A stretch of DNA of 64,000 nt from DASSJM01 sp036280655 (lineage in GTDB: Bacteria > Actinomycetota > UBA4738 > HRBIN12), in the NCBI GenBank assembly GCA_036280655.1, contig DASUQI010000039.1, positions 1-64,000 of the forward strand, read 5' to 3'. Of this stretch, positions 16,767 to 25,712 are shown piece by piece; positions within the stretch are counted from its first letter, which is position 1; every line of letters begins with the position of its first letter. Both the position numbers and the translations under genes were made by a program. The notes under the pieces were generated by a model. It worked only from the letters and a program-made list of their open reading frames with translations, did not search any database and was not told where the DNA came from.

Positions 16767-17528
16767 CTAGCCGGGCGGCTCGGCCTCGAAGACGCGCTCG
16801 ATCCACGCGCCCCACTGCTTCTCGAGCTGCGCCCGGTCGGCTCCCGGAGCGAAGACGTGGTGCCCGACGAGCGTCTCGCCGGCGAACCCGTGGATGAAGC
16901 GGTAGATCGCGTCTTCGGTGAGCACGCCGATGAAGTGCGGCGAGACGTGATCGATCTCGCCCTCGATCGGGTCGACGCCCTGCGGCGCGAGCGAGACCTT
17001 GTCGCCCATCGCGACGTCGTCGTCGAGACCGAGGGCACGCCGGAACGCGGCCATCGCCCGCTCGCGGTCGGGGACGTTCGGCCCGAAGGCGTCGACCTTG
17101 GCCCCGTACCGTCCCGCGAAGTGGTTCAGGTACTGGACGAGCTTGTTCAGGTACATCGGGTCGCCCTCGCTCATCGCCTCGTACTCGGCCTCCCAGTCGT
17201 CGCCGGCGAGGACGCCGCTGTGCACGTAGCGGATCGCGGAGCCGCCGCCCTCCCGGGATTCGACGGTGTAGTCGAACGAGTGCTTGGCGCCGTAGGGACC
17301 TTCGTTACCGGTCGTGACGAGGCGGTTCGGCGGGTCCCACGTGCTCAGGGTCGACTCGTCGGTGTACCCGGCGAAGGTCCACTTCCAGGTGCCACCCTGC
17401 CTGGGCTCCATCTCGCTGTCGCCGAGGAACCACGAGCCGAGGCCGGGCCCGGTCGCGATCGCCTCCCACACCTGCTCGGGTGTGGCGTCGACCTCGAGGT
17501 CCAGCGTGATCTCGAACGGCTGGGACAT
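16767..17528 (-). CDS. SRPBCC (AHSA1/START-like) domain protein
   Basis: 253 residues. The N-terminal half is a typical AHSA1-type ligand-binding fold: ITLDLEVDATPEQVWEAIATGPGLGSWF, then GGTWKW and DPPNRLV. The C-terminal about 90 residues (from ALGLDDDVAMGDKVSL) are an extra domain seen in longer actinobacterial members. The ligand is unknown. It sits 32 nt upstream of the cyclase-domain gene on the same strand, so the two may be co-transcribed. Confidence 0.8.
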   Translation of the reverse strand: MSQPFEITLDLEVDATPEQVWEAIATGPGLGSWFLGDSEMEPRQGGTWKWTFAGYTDESTLSTWDPPNRLVTTGNEGPYGAKHSFDYTVESREGGGSAIRYVHSGVLAGDDWEAEYEAMSEGDPMYLNKLVQYLNHFAGRYGAKVDAFGPNVPDRERAMAAFRRALGLDDDVAMGDKVSLAPQGVDPIEGEIDHVSPHFIGVLTEDAIYRFIHGFAGETLVGHHVFAPGADRAQLEKQWGAWIERVFEAEPPG

Positions 17529-17635
17529 GGCTGCACGGCCATGCTAGCCGCCCCACCGGTTGGTGCGGTCTGGCGACGTTGCGACCGGGTCGCTCCTGGG
17601 TAACCGCCCCGTGGACCTTCACGACGGAGGTGCCC

Positions 17636-18076
17636 ATGCCTTCCGAGCCAGAGATCTTCGAGCTTGACGTCCTGATCGGGACCTGGCGGACCGACGGCGA
17701 GGTGTTCGGCGACGACGGCGAGACCCCGGTCGCCCGCGTCGACGGCTACGACCACTACGAGTGGCTGGGCCGTGCGTTCGTGATCCACAGGATCGACGTG
17801 GAGATGGGCGGCGAACCGGTGCAGGGGCTCGAGATGATCGGTCCCTACCTGGGCGGACGTTCGTTCGCCACGCGGGCATACGACCAGGAGGGAGGCGAGC
17901 AGACCTCGACGGCGACGGTGGACGGCGACGGTGTGTGGACCTTTCGGGCGGACGGTGCCGAGGCGAAGATGTCGTTCTCAGAGGACCGCTCGCTCGCGCT
18001 GGTCGAATGGATCCGCACCGACGACGGCGGCGCGACCTGGCGGCCGTGGATGCGCCTCACGCTCTCGCGCCGGTAG
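17636..18076 (+). CDS. DUF1579-like small protein
   Basis: 146 residues of lipocalin-like beta-barrel pattern: FELDVLIGTWRTDGEV at the start, YEWLGRAFVIHRIDV and EMIGPYLGGRSFATRAYD in the middle. It matches the family of small DUF1579/heme-binding-like proteins. The ATG at 17636 follows GGAGG at proper spacing, so the longer upstream frame is unnecessary. It is divergent from the SRPBCC gene and directly upstream of the tRNA-Arg gene. Confidence 0.7.
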   Translation: MPSEPEIFELDVLIGTWRTDGEVFGDDGETPVARVDGYDHYEWLGRAFVIHRIDVEMGGEPVQGLEMIGPYLGGRSFATRAYDQEGGEQTSTATVDGDGVWTFRADGAEAKMSFSEDRSLALVEWIRTDDGGATWRPWMRLTLSRR

Positions 18077-18138
18077 CCGGGCGGCGGGACCGTTCCACCA
18101 GGCGATGAGACTCGCTACCCTTGGTCCGCGAAGCTCCC

Positions 18139-18214
18139 GCCCTCGTAGCTCAGTGGAGAGAGCAACGGTTTCCTAAACCGTGTGTCGCAGGTTCGATTCC
18201 TGCCGGGGGCACCA
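18139..18214 (+). tRNA. tRNA-Arg (anticodon CCT)
   Basis: Full cloverleaf. Acceptor arms GCCCTCG/CGGGGGC pair over 7 bp with one G-U; D arm GCTC...GAGC; anticodon stem ACGGT/ACCGT with loop TTCCTAA gives anticodon CCT, reading AGG; T arm GCAGG-TTCGATT-CCTGC; discriminator A at 18211 and encoded CCA. The 3' part is repeated at 23.4 and 31.1 kb, marking it as the integration site of the island to its right. Confidence 0.95.
18167..18212 (+). repeat. att-type direct repeat, left copy (inside tRNA-Arg)
   Basis: 46 bp running from the anticodon stem to the acceptor end of the tRNA gene. An identical 46-bp copy lies at 31087-31132 and shortened or diverged copies at 23381-23422 and 23531-23573. 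This is the normal arrangement of an integrated element at a tRNA 3' end, leaving the left copy as the functional tRNA. Confidence 0.85.
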
Positions 18215-18558
18215 GCTGCGATAACGTCCCTATTCGACCCTTCGCTCGCGGGACGGATCCAGGCCCGTTTCGGATCTACTAGGCACGAGAGGGGCAGGGG
18301 TGCCAAAAACCGCTTCGCGCGGACCGGCGGCGACCGGACCTCCCGCCGAAATCCAGGGTCGCCGAGAGCGCGCCACCCGAACACGAGATCTCCCGGTCGT
18401 CAAGTTCGCCTGGGCCGTCGCGGCCGAGAGGAGCGATCGGCCCGAACCGTGACGGGCAACACTTGCGCGCACTCTCATGCGATGCGCACAATCGCGCTAC
18501 CGAACCGGGAGGTGCGGCCGTGGGTCCGACGTGTGACGGCGCTCCGGAGTGATGCCGC
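18215..18558. other. 344-bp non-coding stretch between tRNA and the giant STAND gene
   Basis: No gene is supported on either strand. Antisense frames here contain the familiar tRNA-derived string RNRTCDTRFRKPLLSPL and are spurious. An integrase would be expected next to this att site, but no integrase-like sequence is seen. The promoter of the large downstream gene must lie here; no clear -35/-10 pair was recognised. Confidence 0.6.
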
Positions 18559-21500
18559 GTGGCGCGCGCCCGTGCTGATTCGGATTCCGGCCGTGCGACG
18601 GTCCGGACGTTCCTGATTGCCGACATCCGCGGGTATACGGCGTTCACCCGCGAGCACGGCGACGAGGCCGCGGGGCGCCTCGCCGGACGGTTCGCCGAGG
18701 TGGCTCGCGAGGCGGCGGCCGCGCGCGGGGGCGAGGTCCTGGAGCTCCGCGGCGACGAGGCGCTCACCATCTTCACGTCGTCCGCTCAGGCGGTGCGGGC
18801 CGGCGCGGAGCTGCTCGCGGCCTGCGCCGAGGAGTCGGCCGAAGATCCGACACTGCCGCTAGCGATTGGCGTCGGGGTCGAACTCGGTGAGGCCGTCCCG
18901 GTCGAGGGCGGGTTCCGCGGCGCGGCCCTAAACACGGCCGCCCGACTGTGTTCGAACGCCACCGCCGGCGAGATGCTGGTGACGAGCGCCGTCGCCGAGG
19001 CGGTAGGGGGGATCGACGGCGTGCAGCTTCGGGAGCGGGGCGCGCTGGGGCTGAAGGGGTTCGACCGGCCGATCGACGTCGTGCAGGTCGTACCGGGCGA
19101 GCCGACACGACCGCCCATCGGTCCGGGCCCGGGGACGCACGTCCCGTCGCTCGCTCCCGAGCTCGATACGTTCACGCCGCTCGTCGACCGGCTCGACGAG
19201 CTGCGGTGGCTCCGAGGGACGTGGCGCGTGACGCGGCGAGGCAAGGGTCGAGTGGTGTTCGTGTCGGGCCCAGCGGGGATCGGGAAAACCCGCTTGCTGG
19301 CGGAGCTCGCTGCCGAGATCAACGGCCGGACCGGGCTCGTCCGCTACGCGGGGGCGGGCGGCGCGGGAACGGCGCTGGCGATGCAGGCGCTCCGGGAAGC
19401 GGTCGACGCGACCACGCCTTCTGTCGTGGTCGTTGACGATCTCGAGGCGCTCGGCGAGGGCATCGTGTCCGCGCTCGACGAGCGAGTCGCATCGATCGCC
19501 CACCGTCCCGTCCTCGTCGTCGCGACGTTCCGCGACGTCGATGCACTGTCGGCCCTCGCCTCGCTCGTCAAACGAGTGGATGAACGCGGCGATGCGCATC
19601 GCGTCCTTCCGTCGCTCGACACCGGCGCCGTCGCGGACGTCGCTCGCCTCTACGCGGGTAACGACGTCGTCGACGTCCCGCTGGAGTCCGTGTTCCGAGC
19701 CTCGGGCGGCGTGCCCGCTCGCGTCCACGAGCTCGTCAGCGACTGGGCGCGCGACGAGACGCGCCGACGGTTGACCGCAGCGGCCGAGTACCTCGCCGCG
19801 GGACGGACGAAGCGCTCGGCGGACCTCGGCTTCGCAAACAACGTGATCGCGCTGAAGCTGGGCCGCCTGTACGCGACCAATGGGACGCCGGCCGGCGCTC
19901 CCGACGCGTGTCCGTACAAGGGCCTCGCGCCGTTCGACACCGACGACGCGGCGTACTTCTTCGGGCGCGAGCGGCTGGTGGGCGAGCTCGCGGCCCGAAC
20001 GGTCGGGACTGGGCTGCTCGGCGTGGTGGGCGCCTCGGGCAGCGGCAAGTCCTCGGCCGTGATGGCCGGCCTCGCGCCCTCGCTGTCCGCCGGGCTGCTC
20101 CCCGGGAGCGAAAGCTGGCGCACCGTCATGATGAGGCCGGGCGAGCGCCCGATGCGCGAGCTGGAGACCACGGTGACCTGGGCGGGTCTCGTCTCCGACG
20201 GCCAGGACCCTCTCGCCGAGGTCACGGGCGATGGTGGGCGCGACACGCGCCTGGTCCTGGTAATCGATCAGTTCGAGGAGATCTTCGCGATGAGCGTCGA
20301 CCCGGACGAGCGGGAAGCGTTCCTGCGGAGCATCGTCGGCGCCGCCGCGGCGTACCCCGAGCGCATCGTGGTCGTGGCTACGCTCCGAGGGGACTTCTAC
20401 GCGCACCTCGCAGTCCACCCCGAGCTCGCGGACCTGTTCGCCCAGAACCACGTGCTCCTCGGCCCGATGAGCCCGGACGAGCTGCGACGCGCGATCGAGC
20501 TTCCCGCCCGGCGCGCCGGCGTGCACGTCGAATCGGCGCTCACCGACGCGCTGGTTGCCGACGTTGAGGGGGAGCCCGGCGGGCTGCCCCTGCTCTCCAC
20601 CGCGCTCGTCGAACTCTGGTCAGCGCGCGACGGGGCCTGGCTCACGTTCGAGACGTACGAGGCGACAGGTGGCGTGCGGGGTGCGGTCGCGCGCCTGGCC
20701 GAGCGCTCGTTCGAGCAGCTGTCGGAGGTCGAGCAGCAGGCGGCCCGACGGGTCCTGCTCCGGCTCGTGGGCAGCGACGAGGGCGACGCGCCGGTCCGCC
20801 GCCGCGTTCCGACCGCCGAGTTCGACCTCGACCGCGACGTCGTTGCCCGCGCCGTCCTCGACCGCTTCACGCAGGACCGCCTCCTCACGACGAGCGACGG
20901 ATGGGTCGAGGTGTCGCACGAGGCGCTGATCCGCGAGTGGCCGCGGCTCGCGGGCTGGCTCGAGGAGGATCTCGAGGGGCACCGGCTCCGGGCGCACGTG
21001 ACCCAGGCAGCGAAGCAGTGGGACGAGCGTGACCGGGAAACCGGCGACCTGTACCGAGGCGCCCGGCTGTCGGGCACACTCGACTGGGCGTCGGCACACG
21101 CGGACGAGCTGAACGAGCTCGAGCGGACGTTCCTGTCCGAGAGCCGGCAGGCGAGCGAGCGGGAGGTTGAGCGCCAGCGCCGGACGAACCGGCGGCTGCG
21201 CGCGCTGCTGGCCGGGGTGGCCGTCCTGCTTGTCGCCGCGCTCGTTGCCGGGGGCCTCGCGATCGTGCAGCGCGGTCATGCCGAGCGGGAGGAACGCATC
21301 GCGTTCGCCAGGGAGCTCGCCACCGCCGCAGCAGCCAATATCGAGACGGACGCCGAGCGCGCCGTCCTGCTGGCGATGGAGGCGGTCCGCACGTATCAGC
21401 GAGCGCGGGTCCCGGTCGGCAAGGACGCCCTCGAGGCGCTCCATGCGGCCATCCAGGCCGACCGGGTGGTGATGACGCTCGACCACCCGTCCACCGCGAA

Positions 21501-23355
21501 CGCCGCGTTCAGTCCCGACGGCCGCCTGATCGCGACGGCCGGAACCGTGAAGGGAACCGGGCAGAACGTGGTCGTCATCTGGGACGGTCGAACAGGCGAG
21601 CCGCTCCTGGAGCTCGAGGGCCACACCGGCGACATCAACGACCTCAACTTCAGCCCGGACGGATCTCGCCTGGTGACCGTCGCCGCGGACCAGACGGGCA
21701 TCGTATGGAACCCCGGGACCGGCGAGCGCCTGGTCACCCTGTCTGGTCACACCGATCTGCTCCAGGGCGCCTCCTTCTCGAACGACGGGTCTCTCGTCGC
21801 GACCTCCGGCTGGGACGGAACCCTCAGGATCTGGGACGCCGGCTCCGGTGAGCAGCTCCGCTCGATCCAGACCCGCGACGGGCTCTGCTACAACGCGTTC
21901 AGCCCGGACGACGGCGCCCTCGCGGTCGGGCACTGCCTCGGCGACACCGGAACGGTGTGGAACGTCGAAACGGGGCGTCGGATCCTGACGCTTCGCGGCC
22001 ATGAGGGGGGCGTGGTCGGAGTGTTCTTCAGCCGCGATGGAGAACGACTCGCGACGGGAAGCCTCGACGGGTCGGTCAGGATCTGGGACGCGACGACGGG
22101 GAGATCCGAGCTCACGCTGTTGGGCCATACGGACTGGGTGTTCGCCACCCCGTTCAGCCCCGACGGGAGGACCGTGGCATCGGCCAGCCCGGATGGGACC
22201 GTGCGCGTGTGGGACGCCCGGACGGGCAGCGCGCTCCTCACGCTGAGCGGTCACGGCGGTCCCGTCGGAGACGTGGCGTGGCACCGCGACGGGACCCGGT
22301 TGATCACCGGAGGGGCGGACGCCACCGCGAAGATCTGGGACGTCACGCCCGCGGGCACGAGAGACCGGCTGACCCTCATCGGGCACGAGGGTTCCGTGTC
22401 GAGTGCGGTCTACGCCGCCGATGGATCCGTGCTCATCACGGCGGGGTCCGATGGGACCGCGAGGCTCTGGGACCCGTCCTCCGGCGCGGAGATCGCTCGG
22501 ATCGAAGACACGAGCATCCAGGACGCGTCGCTGAGCCCCGACCGCACGCTCCTGGTGACCGCGGGGGACCAGCCCGCGGTCTGGGACGTCTCTTCCGGGC
22601 GGACGGTGACGAGGTTGGATCCCCGGGACGAATCCGAGTCCTATCCGTCCGCGGCGTTCGACCCGGACGGGCGATCGGTCATCGTCGGTGGCAGCAACGG
22701 GACGGCGACGCTGTTCGACGCCGGTACCGGGTCGATTGTCCAGCGTTTCGTCCATTCGCGGCTCAGCTCGCAGCTCAACGCCGCCGTCGCGGCCGTGGCG
22801 TTCAGTTCCGACGGTTCGCTCCTGGCGACCGCGAGCGCGGACTCGAAAGCCAAACTCTGGTCGGTGGCTACGGGCAAGCTCGTGCGAACGTTCGAGGAAC
22901 ACACGTCCCCGGTCAACAGCGTGGCCTTCGGCCCTGGGGGCGGGAGGGTGGTTACGAGCTCCCTCGACGGCGTGGCTCACGTATGGGACGCTCGCTCGGG
23001 TCGAGTCCTCGCCACGCTGCGAGGGCACGCCGGCGTCGTGTGGGACGCCGAGTTCAGCCCCGACGGCCGGCGGATCGCCACCGCCGGAGAGGACAACACC
23101 GCCCGGCTGTGGGACGCGGCCACGGGGCGTGAGCTTCTGGCGCTCACCGGTCACGTGTCCGAGGTCCACGACGTGGCGTTCAGCCCCGACGGCGCCTTCC
23201 TCGCGACGGCGAGCGGTGACGGAACGGCCAGAGTGTATTTCCTGCGCCTCGCCGACCTGATGCGTGCGGCGTCGGAGCGGCTGTCGAGGACGTTCACGAC
23301 CGATGAGTGCCGGCAGTACCTGCACGTGGGGGCGTGCCCCTCAAGGGCCGCCTGA
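18559..23355 (+). CDS. cyclase / AAA / nSTAND1 / WD40 giant signalling ATPase
   Basis: 1598 residues in five parts. (1) Class III cyclase-like domain, about 12-185: metal Asp in LIADIRGYTAFTRE and in LRGDEALTIF. (2) First P-loop ATPase, about 195-420: Walker A GPAGIGKT at 237-244 and Walker B VVVVDDLEAL. (3) nSTAND1-type ATPase, about 450-860: entry motif CPYKGLAPFD, Walker A GASGSGKS at 491-498, Walker B LVLVIDQFEEIF. (4) One transmembrane helix at about 880-905. (5) About 14 WD40 repeats from about 970 to 1570, enough for two seven-bladed propellers, ending in a short Cys-containing tail. STAND proteins are switch ATPases that assemble when the repeat domain binds a ligand. The likely layout is a cytosolic cyclase and ATPases with propellers across the membrane, but topology is inference. 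It fills almost the whole left half of the tRNA island. GTG start. Confidence 0.88.
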   Translation: MARARADSDSGRATVRTFLIADIRGYTAFTREHGDEAAGRLAGRFAEVAREAAAARGGEVLELRGDEALTIFTSSAQAVRAGAELLAACAEESAEDPTLPLAIGVGVELGEAVPVEGGFRGAALNTAARLCSNATAGEMLVTSAVAEAVGGIDGVQLRERGALGLKGFDRPIDVVQVVPGEPTRPPIGPGPGTHVPSLAPELDTFTPLVDRLDELRWLRGTWRVTRRGKGRVVFVSGPAGIGKTRLLAELAAEINGRTGLVRYAGAGGAGTALAMQALREAVDATTPSVVVVDDLEALGEGIVSALDERVASIAHRPVLVVATFRDVDALSALASLVKRVDERGDAHRVLPSLDTGAVADVARLYAGNDVVDVPLESVFRASGGVPARVHELVSDWARDETRRRLTAAAEYLAAGRTKRSADLGFANNVIALKLGRLYATNGTPAGAPDACPYKGLAPFDTDDAAYFFGRERLVGELAARTVGTGLLGVVGASGSGKSSAVMAGLAPSLSAGLLPGSESWRTVMMRPGERPMRELETTVTWAGLVSDGQDPLAEVTGDGGRDTRLVLVIDQFEEIFAMSVDPDEREAFLRSIVGAAAAYPERIVVVATLRGDFYAHLAVHPELADLFAQNHVLLGPMSPDELRRAIELPARRAGVHVESALTDALVADVEGEPGGLPLLSTALVELWSARDGAWLTFETYEATGGVRGAVARLAERSFEQLSEVEQQAARRVLLRLVGSDEGDAPVRRRVPTAEFDLDRDVVARAVLDRFTQDRLLTTSDGWVEVSHEALIREWPRLAGWLEEDLEGHRLRAHVTQAAKQWDERDRETGDLYRGARLSGTLDWASAHADELNELERTFLSESRQASEREVERQRRTNRRLRALLAGVAVLLVAALVAGGLAIVQRGHAEREERIAFARELATAAAANIETDAERAVLLAMEAVRTYQRARVPVGKDALEALHAAIQADRVVMTLDHPSTANAAFSPDGRLIATAGTVKGTGQNVVVIWDGRTGEPLLELEGHTGDINDLNFSPDGSRLVTVAADQTGIVWNPGTGERLVTLSGHTDLLQGASFSNDGSLVATSGWDGTLRIWDAGSGEQLRSIQTRDGLCYNAFSPDDGALAVGHCLGDTGTVWNVETGRRILTLRGHEGGVVGVFFSRDGERLATGSLDGSVRIWDATTGRSELTLLGHTDWVFATPFSPDGRTVASASPDGTVRVWDARTGSALLTLSGHGGPVGDVAWHRDGTRLITGGADATAKIWDVTPAGTRDRLTLIGHEGSVSSAVYAADGSVLITAGSDGTARLWDPSSGAEIARIEDTSIQDASLSPDRTLLVTAGDQPAVWDVSSGRTVTRLDPRDESESYPSAAFDPDGRSVIVGGSNGTATLFDAGTGSIVQRFVHSRLSSQLNAAVAAVAFSSDGSLLATASADSKAKLWSVATGKLVRTFEEHTSPVNSVAFGPGGGRVVTSSLDGVAHVWDARSGRVLATLRGHAGVVWDAEFSPDGRRIATAGEDNTARLWDAATGRELLALTGHVSEVHDVAFSPDGAFLATASGDGTARVYFLRLADLMRAASERLSRTFTTDECRQYLHVGACPSRAA

Positions 23356-23380
23356 ACAGGCAGCAGCGGTTCGCAGCATC

Positions 23381-23422
23381 TTCCTAAACCGTGTGTCGCA
23401 GGTTCGATTCCTGCCGGGGCAC
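23381..23422 (+). repeat. att-type repeat, internal copy A
   Basis: 39 consecutive bases (23381-23419) are identical to the tRNA-Arg 3' end; the copy then lacks one G of the acceptor strand before CAC. It ends the left half of the island, directly after the STAND gene. Confidence 0.8.
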
Positions 23423-23490
23423 TCCTACCAGCGGAGACACGCTGTCGACGGACCGGTCACGAATGCACAACCAAGAAGCCCGCACAAACC

Positions 23491-23528
23491 GCTGGCGTAC
23501 GCCGTAAAGCGAGCAGCGGTACGCCAGC
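23491..23528. repeat. 10-bp perfect inverted repeat beside att copy B
   Basis: GCTGGCGTAC at 23491-23500 pairs with GTACGCCAGC at 23519-23528 across an 18-nt spacer. It ends 2 nt before the tRNA-like copy B and could be a recombinase-binding arm or a hairpin; it is not part of a tRNA cloverleaf. Confidence 0.5.
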
Positions 23529-23530
23529 AT

Positions 23531-23573
23531 CGTCCAAAACCGTGTGCGGAGGTTCGATTCCTCCCGAGGGCAC
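23531..23573 (+). repeat. att-type repeat, internal copy B (diverged)
   Basis: Resembles the tRNA-Arg 3' end (CCGTGTG, a T-arm GGAGGTTCGATTCCTCC with compensatory changes, GGGCAC). The T stem has changed on both sides and stays paired, suggesting descent from a different tRNA-Arg gene or element rather than random decay. Confidence 0.65.
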
Positions 23574-23796
23574 CTCACCAGCGTGCGGCTCTGGCTCGGC
23601 CGGCTCGCCACGTCGGCGCCGGTCGATTGCCGTCGCACGAGAGGACCCATGATTCGCCAGTCAATGCAAAATGGCTGGATCGGCATGCGCGGGGCAGGCG
23701 TCGAGGCTCATTCGACCTATTGGTCCCCGTTTGACATCAGTAGCCCGTTGAAATCACCCGTTCGGCCCATTCAACCTAGGCAACTCCTGACATCGA

Positions 23797-25305
23797 CTAG
23801 CTCTCTTCTTCTTCATCTGTTACTAGGGCAGCTGGCAAACGCAGTCCGGCTTCCTGGTCCACCATTTCGATTCGGAAGCGTTCGAAAATCCGGAGACCCA
23901 CCCGCTCAAGCAAAGTCTCAATTGTCCAATCAATTTGTCTGCCTTCGTCCGTCCACTCATCGATGAGCCCCTGAGCTCTATCCTCATCAAATGCCTCGAT
24001 GGCAATGGATATGACTTCTCGGATGACATCCTGATCTTCCGAAAGCGTTGGTGGTCGAAACTGTTTCCAACGAATGGCGGCAGCAATGTCGACAACAACC
24101 ACTTCCTCAGGCCCTTGCACGTGAAGGTTGTAAACCGGTCTCTTGTGGAAGCGGCCAACCAAGTCGGGGTCATGCCGGTCCTTCGGCCATTCGAAGCCGG
24201 GAGCCTTTTCAATCGACGACCCCGCCTTCCATGATCGGTTGATGAGGACGACGGGCTGGAGGCCCCCATTGCTGAGACGGTCAAGAGCAGCTTCAGTCTT
24301 GCGTGCCATTGAGGGAACACCGTTCTCCAATAAGGGCAGCCGGCTCTGCAGGACGCCCATTACTGCTTCGTTTTCGCCGCGGGCAAGACTCCTGCCCCAC
24401 TCCTGTCCCCAATCTATTGTGTGAACCTCGGTCTCAGCGACATAGGCATGCTTAGTGTCAAGTTGATTGAGACCGAACGGGAGAACATCGGACGGGGGCT
24501 CTTGGTCAATGAAGTCGTAGGCTTTAGCCTCTTGAGCTAGCTTCCGCAGAAGCCCCTCTTCCTCCCAACCAACTTCAACACGTCTAACAACCTCGGCCTT
24601 CTTGGTGTCATCGATCGGTGCCTCGATGAGCGAGCGACGTTCATCCTCCTGAGCTCTCTCAGATGCTTGCTGCAATCTGCTCCTCAATTCAGGCACGGCT
24701 GCAATTGCAGCATCGTCAATGAAGGGCTTCCACTTATCGGTGGTTCTTTCGATCTCTTCGAGCTGTCGCATCAGCTGGCCATCAGCCGCGGCGAGATGCT
24801 TGAAGTCCTCAGAATCCGGAAGTAAGGAGGCGTCGCCCCTACCAATCAAACGCAAGGCCTGAAGGAGGAACGCAAGGTACATGTAGGAGTTGAACTCAAT
24901 AAAATGTGCTTCACCTTCATCCTTCACGCCCAGCTCCCATGAGCGCCAGTCCAGATCATTCCATCTCCCATGCGTAGTTGCGCTCTCGGCAATACGCCAT
25001 GTGCTGGCAAGATCCGACGGAAGATCTAGGGCATTCATGTACCGAACCGCTTCATCGCTCTCTCGACGCCCATCCGAGTAGTCAAAGAGAATCCATGCGG
25101 CTAGTCCAAACTGATTCACACTCTTACGTAGCGTCAGAACGTCAAGCGCGCGCGGTTCCTCGGACCTGCTCGCTCGCGGCGAGATCCCAGTATCGGCACA
25201 GGGGATATCAGCGGGGAGCGATCGGAGATCGACCAGGTGGCCCTCGAACCAGGACGCGACGAGGAGTTCGTCGGCGGGGACGCGTACTTCGTCGGGCCGG
25301 GCCAC
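23797..25305 (-). CDS. unknown AT-richer island protein, probably 5'-truncated
   Basis: Frame of up to 502 codons with clearly lower GC and different codon use from its neighbours, a sign of foreign origin. No family is recognised. It is soluble, charged and mostly helical by eye (AAIAAVPELRSRLQQASERAQ and EVVRRVEVGWEEEGLLRKL), then has a beta-rich part around LQPVVLINRSWKAGSS and EEVVVVDIAAAIRWKQ, with an acidic end TDEEEES. The first about 60 codons are GC-rich and are the antisense of a cupin-like fragment, so the native N-terminus was probably lost at a junction near 25120-25210; an in-frame GTG at 25119 is a possible present start. Alone on its strand, flanked by att copies and gene fragments, it could be a cargo (for example defence) gene, but nothing proves this. 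Confidence 0.55.
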   Translation of the reverse strand: MARPDEVRVPADELLVASWFEGHLVDLRSLPADIPCADTGISPRASRSEEPRALDVLTLRKSVNQFGLAAWILFDYSDGRRESDEAVRYMNALDLPSDLASTWRIAESATTHGRWNDLDWRSWELGVKDEGEAHFIEFNSYMYLAFLLQALRLIGRGDASLLPDSEDFKHLAAADGQLMRQLEEIERTTDKWKPFIDDAAIAAVPELRSRLQQASERAQEDERRSLIEAPIDDTKKAEVVRRVEVGWEEEGLLRKLAQEAKAYDFIDQEPPSDVLPFGLNQLDTKHAYVAETEVHTIDWGQEWGRSLARGENEAVMGVLQSRLPLLENGVPSMARKTEAALDRLSNGGLQPVVLINRSWKAGSSIEKAPGFEWPKDRHDPDLVGRFHKRPVYNLHVQGPEEVVVVDIAAAIRWKQFRPPTLSEDQDVIREVISIAIEAFDEDRAQGLIDEWTDEGRQIDWTIETLLERVGLRIFERFRIEMVDQEAGLRLPAALVTDEEEES

Positions 25306-25413
25306 ACGCCGTCGATCTTCGCGGGCACCTCACTGGTCGAGTTCAGCCCGACCGACCGGCTGAACGAGACCATGGAGGTCGTCACGAGGAACATGGAGGC
25401 GGCCGGGGGCTAG
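25210..25413 (+). pseudogene. C-terminal remnant of a cupin-like protein
   Basis: Frame ending in TAG at 25411-25413 reads GGDAYFVGPGHTPSIFAGTS, then VEFSPTDRLNETMEVV, the usual end of small cupin-like proteins with a GxHxP turn. No start or N-terminal barrel is present; sequence to the left belongs to the AT-richer gene on the other strand. A hairpin terminator follows at 25444. Family assignment is tentative. Confidence 0.45.
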
Positions 25414-25443
25414 GGCCTGCCACCTGCAAGCGGGATGGTCATC

Positions 25444-25471
25444 GGTCTGGCGTGCGTGAGCGCGCCAGACC
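25444..25471 (+). terminator. hairpin terminator after the cupin remnant
   Basis: Perfect 9-bp stem GGTCTGGCG / CGCCAGACC with a 10-nt loop, 30 nt downstream of the cupin remnant stop. No U-tract. Confidence 0.55.
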
Positions 25472-25544
25472 GCCCGCCGCCAATTCGACTTGCGGTTGTC
25501 CAAGGGGGATGCTCGACTACACGCCGCAGGATCGAAGAGAACGG

Positions 25545-25712
25545 ATGTCCGTGGTCGTGCAGTACATCGTAAAGGTGTCGGATGTCGACCGGTTCTTTGC
25601 GACGTCGCAAAGGTTCTCGCCGATGATGGAGGAGATGGGCTGCCGATTCCCCGCTGCACTAGCCGGTTCCCATGGAATCTGTAGCCTCGATGTCGGAGGA
25701 GAGACAGCGTAA
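25545..25712 (+). pseudogene. N-terminal remnant of a small monooxygenase-like protein
   Basis: 55-codon frame beginning MSVVVQYIVKVSDVDRFFAT and SQRFSPMMEEMGCR, which looks like the first strand and helix of a ferredoxin-like (antibiotic biosynthesis monooxygenase type) domain. After MGCR the sequence turns into unrelated FPAALAGSHGIC and stops at the next gene's start, so the C-terminal half is missing. Confidence 0.45.

Larger units (their letters stand above)
23356..23796. other. island junction region with att-like repeats, no gene
   Basis: 441 bp between the end of the giant STAND gene and the AT-richer gene. It contains two imperfect copies of the tRNA-Arg 3' end (23381-23422 and 23531-23573), each preceded by a related GCAGCGGT(T/A)CG...CAGCATC sequence, and an inverted repeat at 23491-23528. 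Antisense frames ending in PRQESNLRHTV are tRNA-derived artefacts. GC content falls visibly from about 23650 onward. Confidence 0.6.

Noticed and set aside
18115..18384. Minus-strand frame containing RNRTCDTRFRKPLLSPL
   Set aside because: This string is the antisense translation of the tRNA-Arg gene, a well-known spurious protein; the same applies to minus-strand frames over 23384-23686 and 31093-31971 ending SNLRHTV.
20620..23325. 900-codon minus-strand frame opposite the giant STAND gene
   Set aside because: A GC-rich antisense shadow with no domain; the plus strand encodes canonical STAND and WD40 motifs.
23491..23573. Diverged tRNA made of the inverted repeat plus copy B
   Set aside because: The inverted-repeat arms pair with each other and not with the GGGCAC end, so no cloverleaf can form.
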